In this document: in pieces, positions 19,508 through 29,982 of the stretch | Layout: each line of letters begins with the position of its first letter | Position numbering within the stretch: position 1 is the stretch's first letter | Source: Spirochaetaceae bacterium | GTDB lineage: Bacteria; Spirochaetota; Spirochaetia; Treponematales; Treponemataceae | DNA length: 64,000 nucleotides | Direction of reading: 5' to 3' | NCBI GenBank assembly: GCA_017622135.1 | Contig: JAGARR010000020.1 | Coordinates: 28,417 to 92,416 of the forward strand | Program-made: the position numbers and the translations under genes | Notes under the pieces: generated by a model | What the model saw: the letters and a program-made list of their open reading frames with translations, nothing else | What the model was told of the DNA's origin: nothing | Database searches by the model: none

Positions 19508-21307
19508 TTACCTCAAAATTTTCTTAATTGCAGTCTTAAGTTCTGGACTCAACCGACCAGCTATATTACTCTTAAAACTCTGAACAGTAGGAGCAAACTT
19601 CATTGGAAATTCTTTCATTGCCAGAGCATCTCCTTCCTTACTAGTAAAACACTCCACCAGTACGGGTTTATCCAACTTTTCATCAAAGAAAGTATTAAGA
19701 CAATCATTCAACTCACCTTCGTTATGGCAGCCATAATATAAGAATCCTCTGTCTTCTGCCCAAGCCCGCACAGATGCACCATGTTCTGCAGCAATATTGT
19801 CCGCAAGAGTAGGAATATTTTCCAAGGATGGATAGGTATAAAATATAGCTCCACCCTCATTGTTATTGACAAAAATTCTCATTCGGTTGTGTACATATCG
19901 ATTCCACAGAGCATTCATGTCGTAAAAGAAACTCAGATCTCCAATAAACAAGAAACTTAATTTTTCATGATACATTGAGTTCCCAATAAATGAGGACATA
20001 CTTCCGTCTATTCCGTTGGTTCCTCTGTTGCAATATACCTCTACACCATTCTTAACGGGAAAAAAATTACAGATTCTGACACTGTTGCTGTTGGCAAGAT
20101 GAACCAGTGAATCTTCTGGAATCCGTGCCATAACCTGCTGTGTCGTATAAACAGCAGACCAAGGTATATCCTTCTCATAAACCGATCCCCTCTCCTTTAT
20201 TTTAATTAGATGGTTATTCCAAAGATGGAAATAAGAATCATCTTGATTTTCATTGTCAATTAGGGAGAATTTCTCAAAGAAATCTAAAGGACTGCAGGCT
20301 ATCACATCTGGTAGGCACTTGAACGGATCAGACACCTTCCCCTCCTCCGCCACATGTATATGACGTAATCTACCAGCATATTTACCCACATAATCCTTGA
20401 TAGACGCTACAGAATTTCCGTACATGGTTATTATTACATCTGGCAATAAATTTCTCACATCATCAGCCAAAAGAATTCTACCAAGCATAAAACTTTCAAC
20501 CGTCTTGCTACCAGACAGATTTGACAACAGGTCTACGCTGATGACACAATTATATTTTCTGCAAAAGGTCTCAACGATGTTTTTTTCCTCTTGTTTCAGA
20601 GGTCTATGCTGCCCATAAATTACAAGAATCTTCTTCCCTTGTAGTTCCTCTCGCCATGCACTCCATTTCTCCTCGCTATCAGACAACACCAATCGCTCAA
20701 TCTTTTTGATCGATGGAAGAACTTCCGTATCAAAATTCATGAACCCATATTCCACTGGATAGTTATTCTCCACTGGATAATTGATGTGAACTGGTGCTGG
20801 TTGTCCCTGTGTAAGCTCCAGCAAAGCTTCATTTACCAGACGAGAACAGTACCATCTGTCCTTTTCATCACGAACAATAGGTAATGTCACAGCCATCTTG
20901 CAGACACCAGCAAACAAATTAGGCTGGACAGACATCTGCTCCTCCTGCTGATAGAGGTACATGGGGTTTCTGTCCGCAGAGATAATTAGTAATGGCAATC
21001 GCTGAAAGTATGCCTCCTGTACAGCCGAAACATAGTTACAGGTAGCAGTTCCACTGGTACAGGCAATAGCCACAGGCTCTCCAAGTTTTTGGATCAACCC
21101 TAAAGCCATAAAAGAGGCACTTCGTTCGTCCACTACTGAATACAACTTGAAAAATGATTCTCTGTTCAACCTCTCATTCTCTAATGAATGGATAAAAGGA
21201 GAATGTCGAGTTCCAGCTGAAACCACAATGTGCCGTATTCCGTATTGTTTTAATAATGAAATGATTACTTGAATATTTCCATAGTCTGTATAAAATTGTT
21301 TTTTCAC
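19508..21307 (-). CDS. MenD-like thiamine-diphosphate enzyme in a glycan cluster
   Basis: The 599-residue protein resembles MenD (SEPHCHC synthase), a thiamine-diphosphate enzyme that adds a decarboxylated 2-oxoglutarate unit to isochorismate. The ThDP-activating Glu is in VVDERSASF (residue 61, like Glu55 of E. coli MenD). The cofactor motif starts at GDL (456) and ends at NN (481-482), the normal spacing. The AGTRHSP loop corresponds to the GSRSTP substrate loop of MenD but is altered. No other menaquinone gene is in the window, and the gene is AT-rich and sits between flippase and SDR. A role in making a branched or acyl-extended sugar is therefore more likely than menaquinone synthesis; this is inferred. 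Confidence 0.8.
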   Translation of the reverse strand: MKKQFYTDYGNIQVIISLLKQYGIRHIVVSAGTRHSPFIHSLENERLNRESFFKLYSVVDERSASFMALGLIQKLGEPVAIACTSGTATCNYVSAVQEAYFQRLPLLIISADRNPMYLYQQEEQMSVQPNLFAGVCKMAVTLPIVRDEKDRWYCSRLVNEALLELTQGQPAPVHINYPVENNYPVEYGFMNFDTEVLPSIKKIERLVLSDSEEKWSAWREELQGKKILVIYGQHRPLKQEEKNIVETFCRKYNCVISVDLLSNLSGSKTVESFMLGRILLADDVRNLLPDVIITMYGNSVASIKDYVGKYAGRLRHIHVAEEGKVSDPFKCLPDVIACSPLDFFEKFSLIDNENQDDSYFHLWNNHLIKIKERGSVYEKDIPWSAVYTTQQVMARIPEDSLVHLANSNSVRICNFFPVKNGVEVYCNRGTNGIDGSMSSFIGNSMYHEKLSFLFIGDLSFFYDMNALWNRYVHNRMRIFVNNNEGGAIFYTYPSLENIPTLADNIAAEHGASVRAWAEDRGFLYYGCHNEGELNDCLNTFFDEKLDKPVLVECFTSKEGDALAMKEFPMKFAPTVQSFKSNIAGRLSPELKTAIKKILR

Positions 21308-21386
21308 GATATCTCCTGTAAAGTTTGATTAAAGCACCTATTATGAATGCAAAATTATAAATCTCATTATCCTTGATAAAACAGTT

Positions 21387-22925
21387 TCAGTTCCCTCTTT
21401 TCAATTTTGACATTATTGTTTTTCGTTCTATCGAATTTAACCCAAGAAGAAAAATGCAGCCCAAGACTACCATAAAAATTACGCCACATCTTACAAGCAA
21501 AAGCACAAAGCCAGTACCATTCAATCCTTTACTAATAACAATAGAAAATATATAGGAGGTCACAGTGACAAGTACCACAGGAAACAACACTTCCTTGAAA
21601 AATCTTAAAATTGGCAACCCTGTCAATCTATTAAGAAGTATTAGTCGCCCCAAAATCGCAATGATAGACAAGATTATGGCTACAAACATTGTTGACTGAA
21701 CAGGATATCCTGCCCTCAGAAGGAAAAATGAGATTGGAAGATTCAAAAGCTGTATTGTCCCTACAGTAATCTGGTACTCCTTTAGCCTTCCATGTGAGTG
21801 CATGAGTGCTATCAATGGATAAGCCAAGCATTCTACCAAAGCATCCATTATGACAAGACGGGTCAGAATCTCAGTATCTACAGGAACCGCCCTCAACCAC
21901 AAAGACAATACTTGGCTGAGATTGCCGAGCAAGGGTAGAGAAAGTATCCATAACAGAAAATAACACACCTTACATCCACGGTACACAAACCTAAAACTCT
22001 CATCCTTATTGCCAACTGTATACTGCTGTATAATTTGGGGACGCAATGCCACAGAGAAATTACTGGAGAAACTCATTAGAGCGTTTCCCACTTGATAAGC
22101 AATGCCTCTGGCTGCATTAACCACTGGAGCAAAGAACATGTTTACAAGTATATTTATTCCCTGGTTTCTAATTGCGGGTACCATCGAACCAATTAGATTC
22201 CAACTTGTATATGATACTAGTTCCTTCTGCCTACTCCACTTCCATCTCGGCAATCCTTTTATCTGCGGGTATTTTTTTAGAGAGTAACCAACGTACAACA
22301 TAATATTTACCACTGGAACCAGTAGAAGAAGAAATCCATACACCGCAAGTTTATCTGCCGATATGGCCTTCAGAATGAAGACTATAGCCAACTTGAGTAG
22401 CACCTCTATAACACTCACGTATGCATACACTGACATATTTTCCATTGCAAGTAACATTGCCTGATAAGGAGCCAAAGCCAACAATACAACAAACGAAATA
22501 ATAGATGCTTGGTACACACATACTGCAGCAAAAAGACGTTCACGGGGAATGACAAGTCTATGGGTTACAAACCACAACCCCACAGATTCAAATACAACTA
22601 AAAGAATCATTCCCAGCAACAAGAAAATACCCAATCCCAAGGTAAAGGTTTCCCGTAACCTGGCATGATCTCCCGTTGTCAAATCTACAGTCAGATACCT
22701 TTGAAAAGAACTTGCCAAAGACCCACTCAAGAAGCTGAACATGGTCACCACCCCGGCCACCACGTTGTAGATGCCGTAATCCTCCGCCCCTAGGGTATTC
22801 AGCACCACCCGCACCGTGTACAGGCTCACCACCATTATCAGAATCTGGCGGAAATACAGCATCAGCGTGTTCTTCGCTATCCGCCTGGTTGAGGAGCTTG
22901 TCTTGTCCTGTATTTTTTCTTCCAT
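21387..22925 (-). CDS. Polysaccharide flippase (Wzx/MATE-like)
   Basis: This 512-residue membrane protein has about 12-14 predicted helices and the N-terminal pattern of oligosaccharide flippases (SLYTVRVVLNTLGAEDYGIY). It should move lipid-linked repeat units across the inner membrane. The ATG at 22925 is chosen; a TTG at 22973 in the same frame lies inside the tandem repeat array and has no ribosome site. No clear ribosome site precedes the ATG either. The first ~185 bases of the gene are GC-rich like the core genome, while the rest is AT-rich, so the gene is a mosaic with a break near 22740. It is the first gene of the operon after the LoaP leader. Confidence 0.85.
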   Translation of the reverse strand: MEEKIQDKTSSSTRRIAKNTLMLYFRQILIMVVSLYTVRVVLNTLGAEDYGIYNVVAGVVTMFSFLSGSLASSFQRYLTVDLTTGDHARLRETFTLGLGIFLLLGMILLVVFESVGLWFVTHRLVIPRERLFAAVCVYQASIISFVVLLALAPYQAMLLAMENMSVYAYVSVIEVLLKLAIVFILKAISADKLAVYGFLLLLVPVVNIMLYVGYSLKKYPQIKGLPRWKWSRQKELVSYTSWNLIGSMVPAIRNQGINILVNMFFAPVVNAARGIAYQVGNALMSFSSNFSVALRPQIIQQYTVGNKDESFRFVYRGCKVCYFLLWILSLPLLGNLSQVLSLWLRAVPVDTEILTRLVIMDALVECLAYPLIALMHSHGRLKEYQITVGTIQLLNLPISFFLLRAGYPVQSTMFVAIILSIIAILGRLILLNRLTGLPILRFFKEVLFPVVLVTVTSYIFSIVISKGLNGTGFVLLLVRCGVIFMVVLGCIFLLGLNSIERKTIMSKLKRGN

Positions 22926-22964
22926 AAAAAAATAAATGCACGAATCCCGTCGCAATACAATTTT

Positions 22965-23148
22965 GAACTTCAAACTAATACTATCCGGAACTTCAAACTA
23001 GTACTATCTAGAACTTCAAACTAGTACTGTCTGGAACTTCAAACTAATGCTATCCAGAACTTCAAACTAATACTATCTAGAACTTCAAACTAGTACTGTC
23101 TGGAACTTGAAACTAATGCTATCTGGAACTTAAAACTAGTACTGATTT
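22965..23148 (-). repeat. Tandem array of eight 23-bp units before the glycan operon
   Basis: Eight direct repeats of 23 bases start at 22965 and each begins (plus strand) with GAACTTCAAACTARTRCT; unit 7 has GAACTTG and unit 8 GAACTTA. Units alternate between small sequence variants, for example the one at 23011 and the one at 23080 are identical. The unit length is not a multiple of three and each unit carries stop codons, so it is non-coding. It sits in the transcribed leader between loaP and the flippase gene. Confidence 0.93.
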
Positions 23149-23358
23149 AATGCCCACCTCCCCCCGTTCTGGTGGCTGGCAAAGGTTTTCCCCGCCAGCC
23201 CCATACCAACCACAGCACCCATGGTTCGGGGACGGACACGGACTGCTCCGGGTCCACTATTCGCCGCCGAATCCATGGGCCAAACCACCCTTCGTGGATT
23301 CTGTTTTGTTGCAGGACCTTGCAAGCTCCCACAACTACGGCTGCTTTGGGGAGACGGA
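23149..23358 (-). promoter_or_regulatory. GC-rich leader between loaP and the repeat array
   Basis: These 210 bases hold no gene. On the transcribed minus strand GGCTGGC and GCCAGCC (23194-23200 and 23174-23180) form a seven-bp stem closing a 13-base loop that contains GGGGAAAACC. LoaP-type antiterminators are known to recognise a small hairpin in the leader RNA of their target operon, so this is the best candidate for that signal. No rho-independent terminator was seen here. Confidence 0.45.
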
Positions 23359-23874
23359 TTATTCTTCCAGCAACTCCGCGTCCTCGTACAAGAGATCGAA
23401 CTTCTTGCCGTCGGGACTCAGGCTGGAAATCACGGTAATCTGCCTCTTCTTTTTGTTTACCTTGTAGACATTGCCCTCCAACCCCACCATGGGGCCGGAG
23501 ATGGCTCGTATCCGCTTTCCTGGAAGGAAGGCCACACGGGAAATACCCAAATAACCACCGTGTCCCATAAAAAGTTTCAGTTCATCCAGGGCGGCTCCAC
23601 GGATTTCCTGTGGCTGGCCAGTGGCGGGCAGCAAGCGGTAAAAATCCTTCACCCGCCGCAGCAGCCCCACAACCTCCACCGTCAGGCTCTCCACCTGCAG
23701 GAACAGATAGCCGGGGAACAGAGCCGCATCATAATACTCATCCTTCCCCTTCCTGAGCCGTCGCTGGAAGAAATGCAGGGTGGCATCCATCCCTTCGTCG
23801 GCCAGCGCCTTTGTGGCCCGCTCCTTGAAATCGGACTCGGCTCCCGTCCTCACCATCAGACAGTAGTACTCCAC
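23359..23874 (-). CDS. loaP: NusG-family processive antiterminator (LoaP-like)
   Basis: The 171-residue protein is a specialised NusG paralogue. The N-terminal NGN domain starts EYYCLMVRTGAE and contains ALFPGYLFLQ; the C-terminal KOW domain has GPMVGLEGNVYKVNKKKR. Such proteins travel with RNA polymerase and stop premature termination in long polysaccharide or antibiotic operons. The start is a GTG at 23874 with GGAG five bases upstream. It has its own strong promoter and lies directly in front of the glycan operon, the expected position for LoaP or RfaH-type regulators. LoaP is favoured over RfaH by the phylum and by the adjacent arrangement, but the two are not easy to tell apart by eye. 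Confidence 0.85.
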   Translation of the reverse strand: MEYYCLMVRTGAESDFKERATKALADEGMDATLHFFQRRLRKGKDEYYDAALFPGYLFLQVESLTVEVVGLLRRVKDFYRLLPATGQPQEIRGAALDELKLFMGHGGYLGISRVAFLPGKRIRAISGPMVGLEGNVYKVNKKKRQITVISSLSPDGKKFDLLYEDAELLEE

Positions 23875-23972
23875 AGCTGCTCCATCATTCTAAACACATA
23901 GCTTCCATCAAGCGAAATCCCTAATCCCGCCACAGCAAGGAATGCAACACAAAAGTCATGTTGCTGTTGAGT

Positions 23973-24001
23973 AGAATACACCATAGCAATTTCCTTGTCA
24001 A
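23973..24001 (-). promoter_or_regulatory. Strong sigma-70 promoter of loaP and the glycan operon
   Basis: On the minus strand TTGACA (24001-23996) and TATTCT (23978-23973) are exactly 17 bases apart. Transcription would start near 23966, about 90 bases before the GTG of loaP. This is the best promoter in front of the whole operon. Confidence 0.75.
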
Positions 24002-24027
24002 CGAAAACTTGACGTAGCAACGGCAGC

Positions 24028-25611
24028 TCACCGGCTATACTTCATCACTTCCTGGGTGGCCATGGCGTCGCACATCTCATTGTACTTGTTGCCGGCATGG
24101 CCCTTCACCCACTTCCAGGTGACGTTCAGCTTCTTGTTCAGCTCGTCCAGCACCTCCCACAGGTCCCGGTTCTTCACCGGCTGCTTCTCGGAATTCCTCC
24201 AGCCGTTCCGCTGCCAGGACTTGATCCAGGAGGTGATACCGTTCTTCACGTACTGGCTGTCAATGTGGACGGTGATGCTCTGGGTCCGCCACACCTCATT
24301 CTGGTCGATGGCAGACAGGGCGGCGATGGCGGCACTCAGCTCCATGCGGTTGTTGGTGGTCATGGTCTCACCCCCGGACACGGTGTACTCCATGCCATCC
24401 GCCAGAATCACGCAGCCCCAGCCGCCGGGCCCAGGATTGCCGGAGCAGCCGCCGTCGGTGTATACCGTCACCATGTTGGGCTTGGACTTCACCTCCTTGC
24501 CGGGCACCTCCTTCACAACCTGGGTTTCGTCCTTGATGACATAGCCGGAATTCTCAAAGGGATACACCAGTCCAATCCTGGAGCGGATGGCATCCAGCAC
24601 CTTGATGACCCGCAGACTCTGGGCGTGGGTATGCAAAAGGCTCTCCTTCACCAGGAGTCCCGCCCGCCGAGTCTTGATGCACTTGCAGAATTCAGCAATC
24701 TCGTACTCGTAGCCGTTCACTGCAAAGGGCTGGGAGCAACTGTCCACCAGCTTTTCGTCAAGGGAAATCAGCTGGGCCTCCTGGGCCATCCAGAAGAAGG
24801 GCAGGATGATGGTCCCCTCCGTCCCCACAATGCGGGCCTCCTTTAGCACGGAGCCACATTCGGTGTCGATAGAGCAGCTGAGGCTGGCCACCACGTCCCC
24901 GATTTTCAAAGAGATGCTGTCAAAGGCATCCACCCCAGTGTCTGTCATGCGGGCTGTGGCCTCAATCTTCTCGGGAAACAGCTGCACCTCGGCGGCATCA
25001 CCCCCCAGGGCAGCCTCCACCATGGAAAGGGCGCAGGTGACAGGATAGATGCCCACATCCAGCAGGGCGCCCCCCGCCAGGTTGATGTCATACAGTCGGT
25101 TCATGGGATAGTCGGGGTCACGGTAAACGGCATCGGCAGTACGGGCAATGCAGAAGTCCGCATAGATGGCTTTCAGTTTTCCAATGCGGCCAGAAGCCAC
25201 CCATTCCAGGGCCTTGCGGAAGGTGGGATTGAATTTTGTCCACATTGCTTCCATATAAAGGCCTTTTGTCTCGTTCACCACCTGGTACACATTCTGCAGC
25301 TCTCTGGCGTTTACCGTGGCCGCCTTCTCGCAAAGCACGGCCTTTCCTGCCTTCAGTGCGGCGATGGACAGGCTGGCATGGTTCATGTGGGGAGTGGCGA
25401 TGTATACTGCATCCACCTCGGGATCTGCCAGCAGGGACTCATAGTCGGAATAGGACTTCTGGAAGCCCCATTTCTTGGAAAAATCATCACCACGAACCTT
25501 GTTCCGTGAAGCCACCGCGTAACACTCAGAATCAGTGGAGGCCCTAAGCGCCTCGGCAAAGGAGGCGGCAATACGACCTGCCCCAACAATTCCCCATTTG
25601 ATTTTTTCCAC
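24028..25611 (-). CDS. Fusion: Gfo/Idh/MocA oxidoreductase + ribonuclease HI
   Basis: One 527-codon frame joins two complete enzymes. Residues 1 to about 350 form a Gfo/Idh/MocA NAD(P)-dependent oxidoreductase (GIVGAGRIA near residue 7, the LCEKA motif that replaces EKP, and a C-terminal sheet domain). A Lys/Val-rich linker (about 355-379) leads into RNase HI from Met380. The RNase H catalytic set is complete: Asp386 in YTDGG, Glu424, Asp451, His505 and Asp515. The start is GTG at 25611 with GGAG six bases upstream. The RNase half would degrade RNA in RNA-DNA hybrids. The oxidoreductase substrate is unknown. Met380 would give a normal-size 148-residue RNase HI if an internal start were used, and an AAGGAGG run lies about 17 bases before it. 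Confidence 0.9.
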   Translation of the reverse strand: MEKIKWGIVGAGRIAASFAEALRASTDSECYAVASRNKVRGDDFSKKWGFQKSYSDYESLLADPEVDAVYIATPHMNHASLSIAALKAGKAVLCEKAATVNARELQNVYQVVNETKGLYMEAMWTKFNPTFRKALEWVASGRIGKLKAIYADFCIARTADAVYRDPDYPMNRLYDINLAGGALLDVGIYPVTCALSMVEAALGGDAAEVQLFPEKIEATARMTDTGVDAFDSISLKIGDVVASLSCSIDTECGSVLKEARIVGTEGTIILPFFWMAQEAQLISLDEKLVDSCSQPFAVNGYEYEIAEFCKCIKTRRAGLLVKESLLHTHAQSLRVIKVLDAIRSRIGLVYPFENSGYVIKDETQVVKEVPGKEVKSKPNMVTVYTDGGCSGNPGPGGWGCVILADGMEYTVSGGETMTTNNRMELSAAIAALSAIDQNEVWRTQSITVHIDSQYVKNGITSWIKSWQRNGWRNSEKQPVKNRDLWEVLDELNKKLNVTWKWVKGHAGNKYNEMCDAMATQEVMKYSR

Positions 25612-25628
25612 AAGTTACTCCAGTTTAC

Positions 25629-25657
25629 TTGCCATTCAGCAAAATATTTTATATCTT
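25629..25657 (+). promoter_or_regulatory. Candidate groEL promoter
   Basis: TTGCCA (25629-25634) and TATCTT (25652-25657) are 17 bases apart. No CIRCE inverted repeat (TTAGCACTC type) is present in the 25612-25725 gap, so HrcA control is not supported. Confidence 0.45.
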
Positions 25658-25701
25658 TAGTTTAAGATAATTACCATAATAGCATAAAATATGCGTTATG
25701 A

Positions 25702-27363
<1,662 letters not shown>

Positions 27364-27409
27364 GATAACCAGTCGCCGCTCCCTGAAAGCTTTTGGGGAG
27401 CTGCCTACC

Positions 27410-27437
27410 AAAGCCCCCAGCAGGGGGCTTTTTTTTT
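27410..27437 (+). terminator. Rho-independent terminator of groEL
   Basis: AAAGCCCCC (27410-27418) pairs with GGGGGCTTT (27423-27431) around a four-base loop and is followed by an eight-to-nine-base T run. Confidence 0.93.
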
Positions 27438-27529
27438 ACGAACAGCAGGCTTCACTCATCACAAACTGTAAAAATCTCCAATAAGCGATGCGAGAATAAA
27501 TAAAGAGGGAAATAAATCCAGAAAAAAAA

Positions 27530-27558
27530 TTGCTAAAAATAAATCTATCAAATATAAT
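27530..27558 (+). promoter_or_regulatory. Sigma-70 promoter of the chemoreceptor gene
   Basis: TTGCTA (27530-27535) and a perfect TATAAT (27553-27558) are 17 bases apart in an AT-rich stretch 70 bases before the ATG. No sigma-28 type flagellar promoter was seen. Confidence 0.65.
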
Positions 27559-27626
27559 AAAATAATTGTACAGAGATTTTCATCCCCCAGGGGATATCAC
27601 TTCATCCTCTTGTACCAGGAGCTTCT

Positions 27627-29807
27627 ATGAAAATCAGATCAAAACTCTCCCTCACACTCCTTCTTATCGTGTTGGTTCCCCTCATCCTTGGAATGGTGAC
27701 GTTGTACCAGAGCTCGAAGTCCTCCATCCAGGCCATTCAGGAAAGTTCAGCCCAGCGATATGCCTCCACAGTGCGGGACAGGCTTGCCGCCTACTTTGAC
27801 AAGTGGAAGGTAACGGTGGATTCCATCAGCAGGATGCCGTCTGTAAAGGCACAAGACTGGCTCACCATCAAGGAGGCGTTGAGTCCTGTGTCTGCCAAAT
27901 ATCCGGAGGCACGGGCCTTTGCCATGTCAACGGTGGACGGCAACTACTGGTACGAGCCAATAGCTGGAAATCCTGCCCACGACTACCTTGTCACTGACAA
28001 TGATGCCGACCCGAATGCAAAGCCAAAGAATCTGAGCCACCTTGCCTGGCACAAGGATGTGGTGGTGAACAACCCCCACCATGAGGACAAGCAAACTGTC
28101 TCCGATATGTATATTGCAGTGGCGGAGGGCATCAAGCTCATGGCCATTTCCTCCGCAATCCACAACGACAACGGACAGGTTATCGGTGCATTCTGCATCA
28201 GTATGTCAACAGACACGCTGAACCACCAGGCTGATGTGATGCTCTCTGACTTCCAGGAGCTGTTCGACACAAACAGCCTCTTGATCATCACCAGCACTGA
28301 CGAAGACATCATGTATCACTACGAATATGACCAGAAGACAAAAAGATACCGGAATTTTTCCGATGACCCCCTGAAGATTGAAGAGGTGGCAGCCCTGCCA
28401 GCAGATGTAAAGAATGCCATCAGCACCATCAGAACCAAAGGAGCCACGCTGGACACCTTCCAGTGGAACAAGCAGGATGCCTACATTGCCCGCAGTGCCG
28501 TGGAAGGAACCCCCTACACCGTCTACCTGGTGGTTCCGGAGGCAACCCTTCTGAGCACCCTTCAGTCCATCCGTTTCATAGCCATCATTATGGCAGTAGT
28601 CAGTGCTGTCATCGTCATCGTGGCCTCATTCTTCATCAGCGGCCAGTTCACCAAGCCAATCCTGCAGGTGGATGACGTGCTGGAGCACCTGGCCTCAGGA
28701 ACAGGAGACCTGGGAATCCGCATGGACGAGTCACGCAAGGACGAGGTGGGAAAACTGGGCAGAAGCTTCAACAGCTTCATGGAGGCACGGTACGATCTGA
28801 TTTCCAGCATCGCCAACGAGTCCAACAGGATGGGAACCACCTCCTCCACCCTCAAGACCCGGGTAGACGACATATCCACCGATCTGCGCTCCATTTCCAG
28901 CGCCATCTCCCAGCTGCACCTCAAGGCGGAGGAGCAGGCCGCCAGCTGCACCGAGACCATGGGCACCGTAGAGCAGATCACCAAGAACATCGGTGGGCTG
29001 GCCAACCAGATTTCCAGCCAGTCCGCCGTGGTGGAACAGTCTTCCGCCGCCATCCACCAGATGGTGGCCAGCATCAACACCATTTCCGGCAACCTGGAAA
29101 AGGCCTCCGCCAGCTACGATGAGCTCCACACCGCCTCCACCGAGGGAAAGAACAGCATCGGAACTGTACAGGAATTGGTCAACAATGTGTCCAACCAGTC
29201 CTCACGCCTGCTGGAGACAAACAAGGTCATCGACACCATTGCCAGCCAGACAAACCTGCTGGCCATGAACGCTGCCATCGAGGCGGCCCATGCCGGAGAG
29301 ACAGGAAAGGGCTTTTCCGTCGTTGCCGAGGAAATCAGGAAGCTGGCGGAGGACTCTGCCTCCCAGTCAAAGATTATCGCCGACGAGCTGGAGGGAATCG
29401 TCACCTCCATCGATGCCATCGTCACCGCAACCGCCAAGGCCGACTCCATCTTTGACTCTGTTGCCAACCAGATTACCGTATCCAACAACCTGGTACGGCA
29501 GGTGACCGTCGCCATGCACGAGCAGAACCAGGGCACACGGCAGGTGCTGGACTCTCTGAAAAGCATCCAGGAAATCACCCACACCATCCATAACGGTTCC
29601 ACCGAAATGAATACCGGCACCTCCGTCATCCTGAAGGAAATGACTCGACTCACCGGCATCTCCCACGAGGTTCAGGAGAATTCCAGCAAGATCAGTCAGG
29701 CTGCACAGACCATCAACAGCTCCATCGACACCATCAGCAGGAATTCCATCCAGAACGATGAGTCGGTACGAGTCCTGCAGGACTTGACACGGAAATACAA
29801 GCTGTAG
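27627..29807 (+). CDS. Methyl-accepting chemotaxis protein
   Basis: This 726-residue chemoreceptor spans the inner membrane twice (about residues 7-29 and 314-338). The part between is a periplasmic dCache-type sensor of about 280 residues. A HAMP domain follows (about 340-395), then a long cytoplasmic coiled coil. The CheA/CheW-contact hairpin is unmistakable: [20 protein letters not shown] near residue 540 and [16 protein letters not shown] just after. The ligand is unknown. The start has AGGAG five bases upstream. It is transcribed alone between two terminators. It fits the motile life style of spirochaetes and would feed the CheA phosphorelay encoded elsewhere. Confidence 0.95.
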   Translation: MKIRSKLSLTLLLIVLVPLILGMVTLYQSSKSSIQAIQESSAQRYASTVRDRLAAYFDKWKVTVDSISRMPSVKAQDWLTIKEALSPVSAKYPEARAFAMSTVDGNYWYEPIAGNPAHDYLVTDNDADPNAKPKNLSHLAWHKDVVVNNPHHEDKQTVSDMYIAVAEGIKLMAISSAIHNDNGQVIGAFCISMSTDTLNHQADVMLSDFQELFDTNSLLIITSTDEDIMYHYEYDQKTKRYRNFSDDPLKIEEVAALPADVKNAISTIRTKGATLDTFQWNKQDAYIARSAVEGTPYTVYLVVPEATLLSTLQSIRFIAIIMAVVSAVIVIVASFFISGQFTKPILQVDDVLEHLASGTGDLGIRMDESRKDEVGKLGRSFNSFMEARYDLISSIANESNRMGTTSSTLKTRVDDISTDLRSISSAISQLHLKAEEQAASCTETMGTVEQITKNIGGLANQISSQSAVVEQSSAAIHQMVASINTISGNLEKASASYDELHTASTEGKNSIGTVQELVNNVSNQSSRLLETNKVIDTIASQTNLLAMNAAIEAAHAGETGKGFSVVAEEIRKLAEDSASQSKIIADELEGIVTSIDAIVTATAKADSIFDSVANQITVSNNLVRQVTVAMHEQNQGTRQVLDSLKSIQEITHTIHNGSTEMNTGTSVILKEMTRLTGISHEVQENSSKISQAAQTINSSIDTISRNSIQNDESVRVLQDLTRKYKL

Positions 29808-29850
29808 CTCTATAGGCGGCAGCCTGGTTCCAACCAACATAGAATTTCCT

Positions 29851-29885
29851 GTGGGGCTGGTGATTCCCATCAGCCCCACTTTTTT
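29851..29885 (+). terminator. Rho-independent terminator of the chemoreceptor gene
   Basis: GTGGGGCTG (29851-29859) pairs with CAGCCCCAC (29871-29879), followed by six T residues. Confidence 0.9.
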
Positions 29886-29925
29886 CCACGCTTTCTTTCC
29901 ATATTATTTGTCAAATTTCCCTCGC

Positions 29926-29954
29926 TTGACTTTAGCCCCTTTCTTCTCTAATAT
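29926..29954 (+). promoter_or_regulatory. Sigma-70 promoter of the lolA-hflX gene run
   Basis: TTGACT (29926-29931) and TAATAT (29949-29954) are 17 bases apart. Transcription would start near 29961, which excludes an ATG at 29953 as the start of the next gene and supports the TTG at 29983. Confidence 0.7.
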
Positions 29955-29982
29955 GGAATCTATATATACGGAGAGTATTCAC

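Noticed and set aside
22926..22973. TTG at 22973 as flippase start
   Set aside because: It lies in the first 23-bp repeat unit without ribosome site, and the 16 extra residues are basic and unlike flippase N-termini; the ATG at 22925 fits better.
22965..23148. Possible CRISPR array (regular 23-bp repeats)
   Set aside because: The units are directly adjacent with no unique spacers, and no cas genes are present.
22965..23148. Translational phase variation by the 23-bp array
   Set aside because: Every unit contains stop codons in the transcribed direction, so no frame can run through the array; an effect on leader length remains possible.
29953..29982. ATG at 29953 as lolA start
   Set aside because: It overlaps the -10 box of a strong promoter, so it would not be in the message; the TTG at 29983 has a ribosome site.
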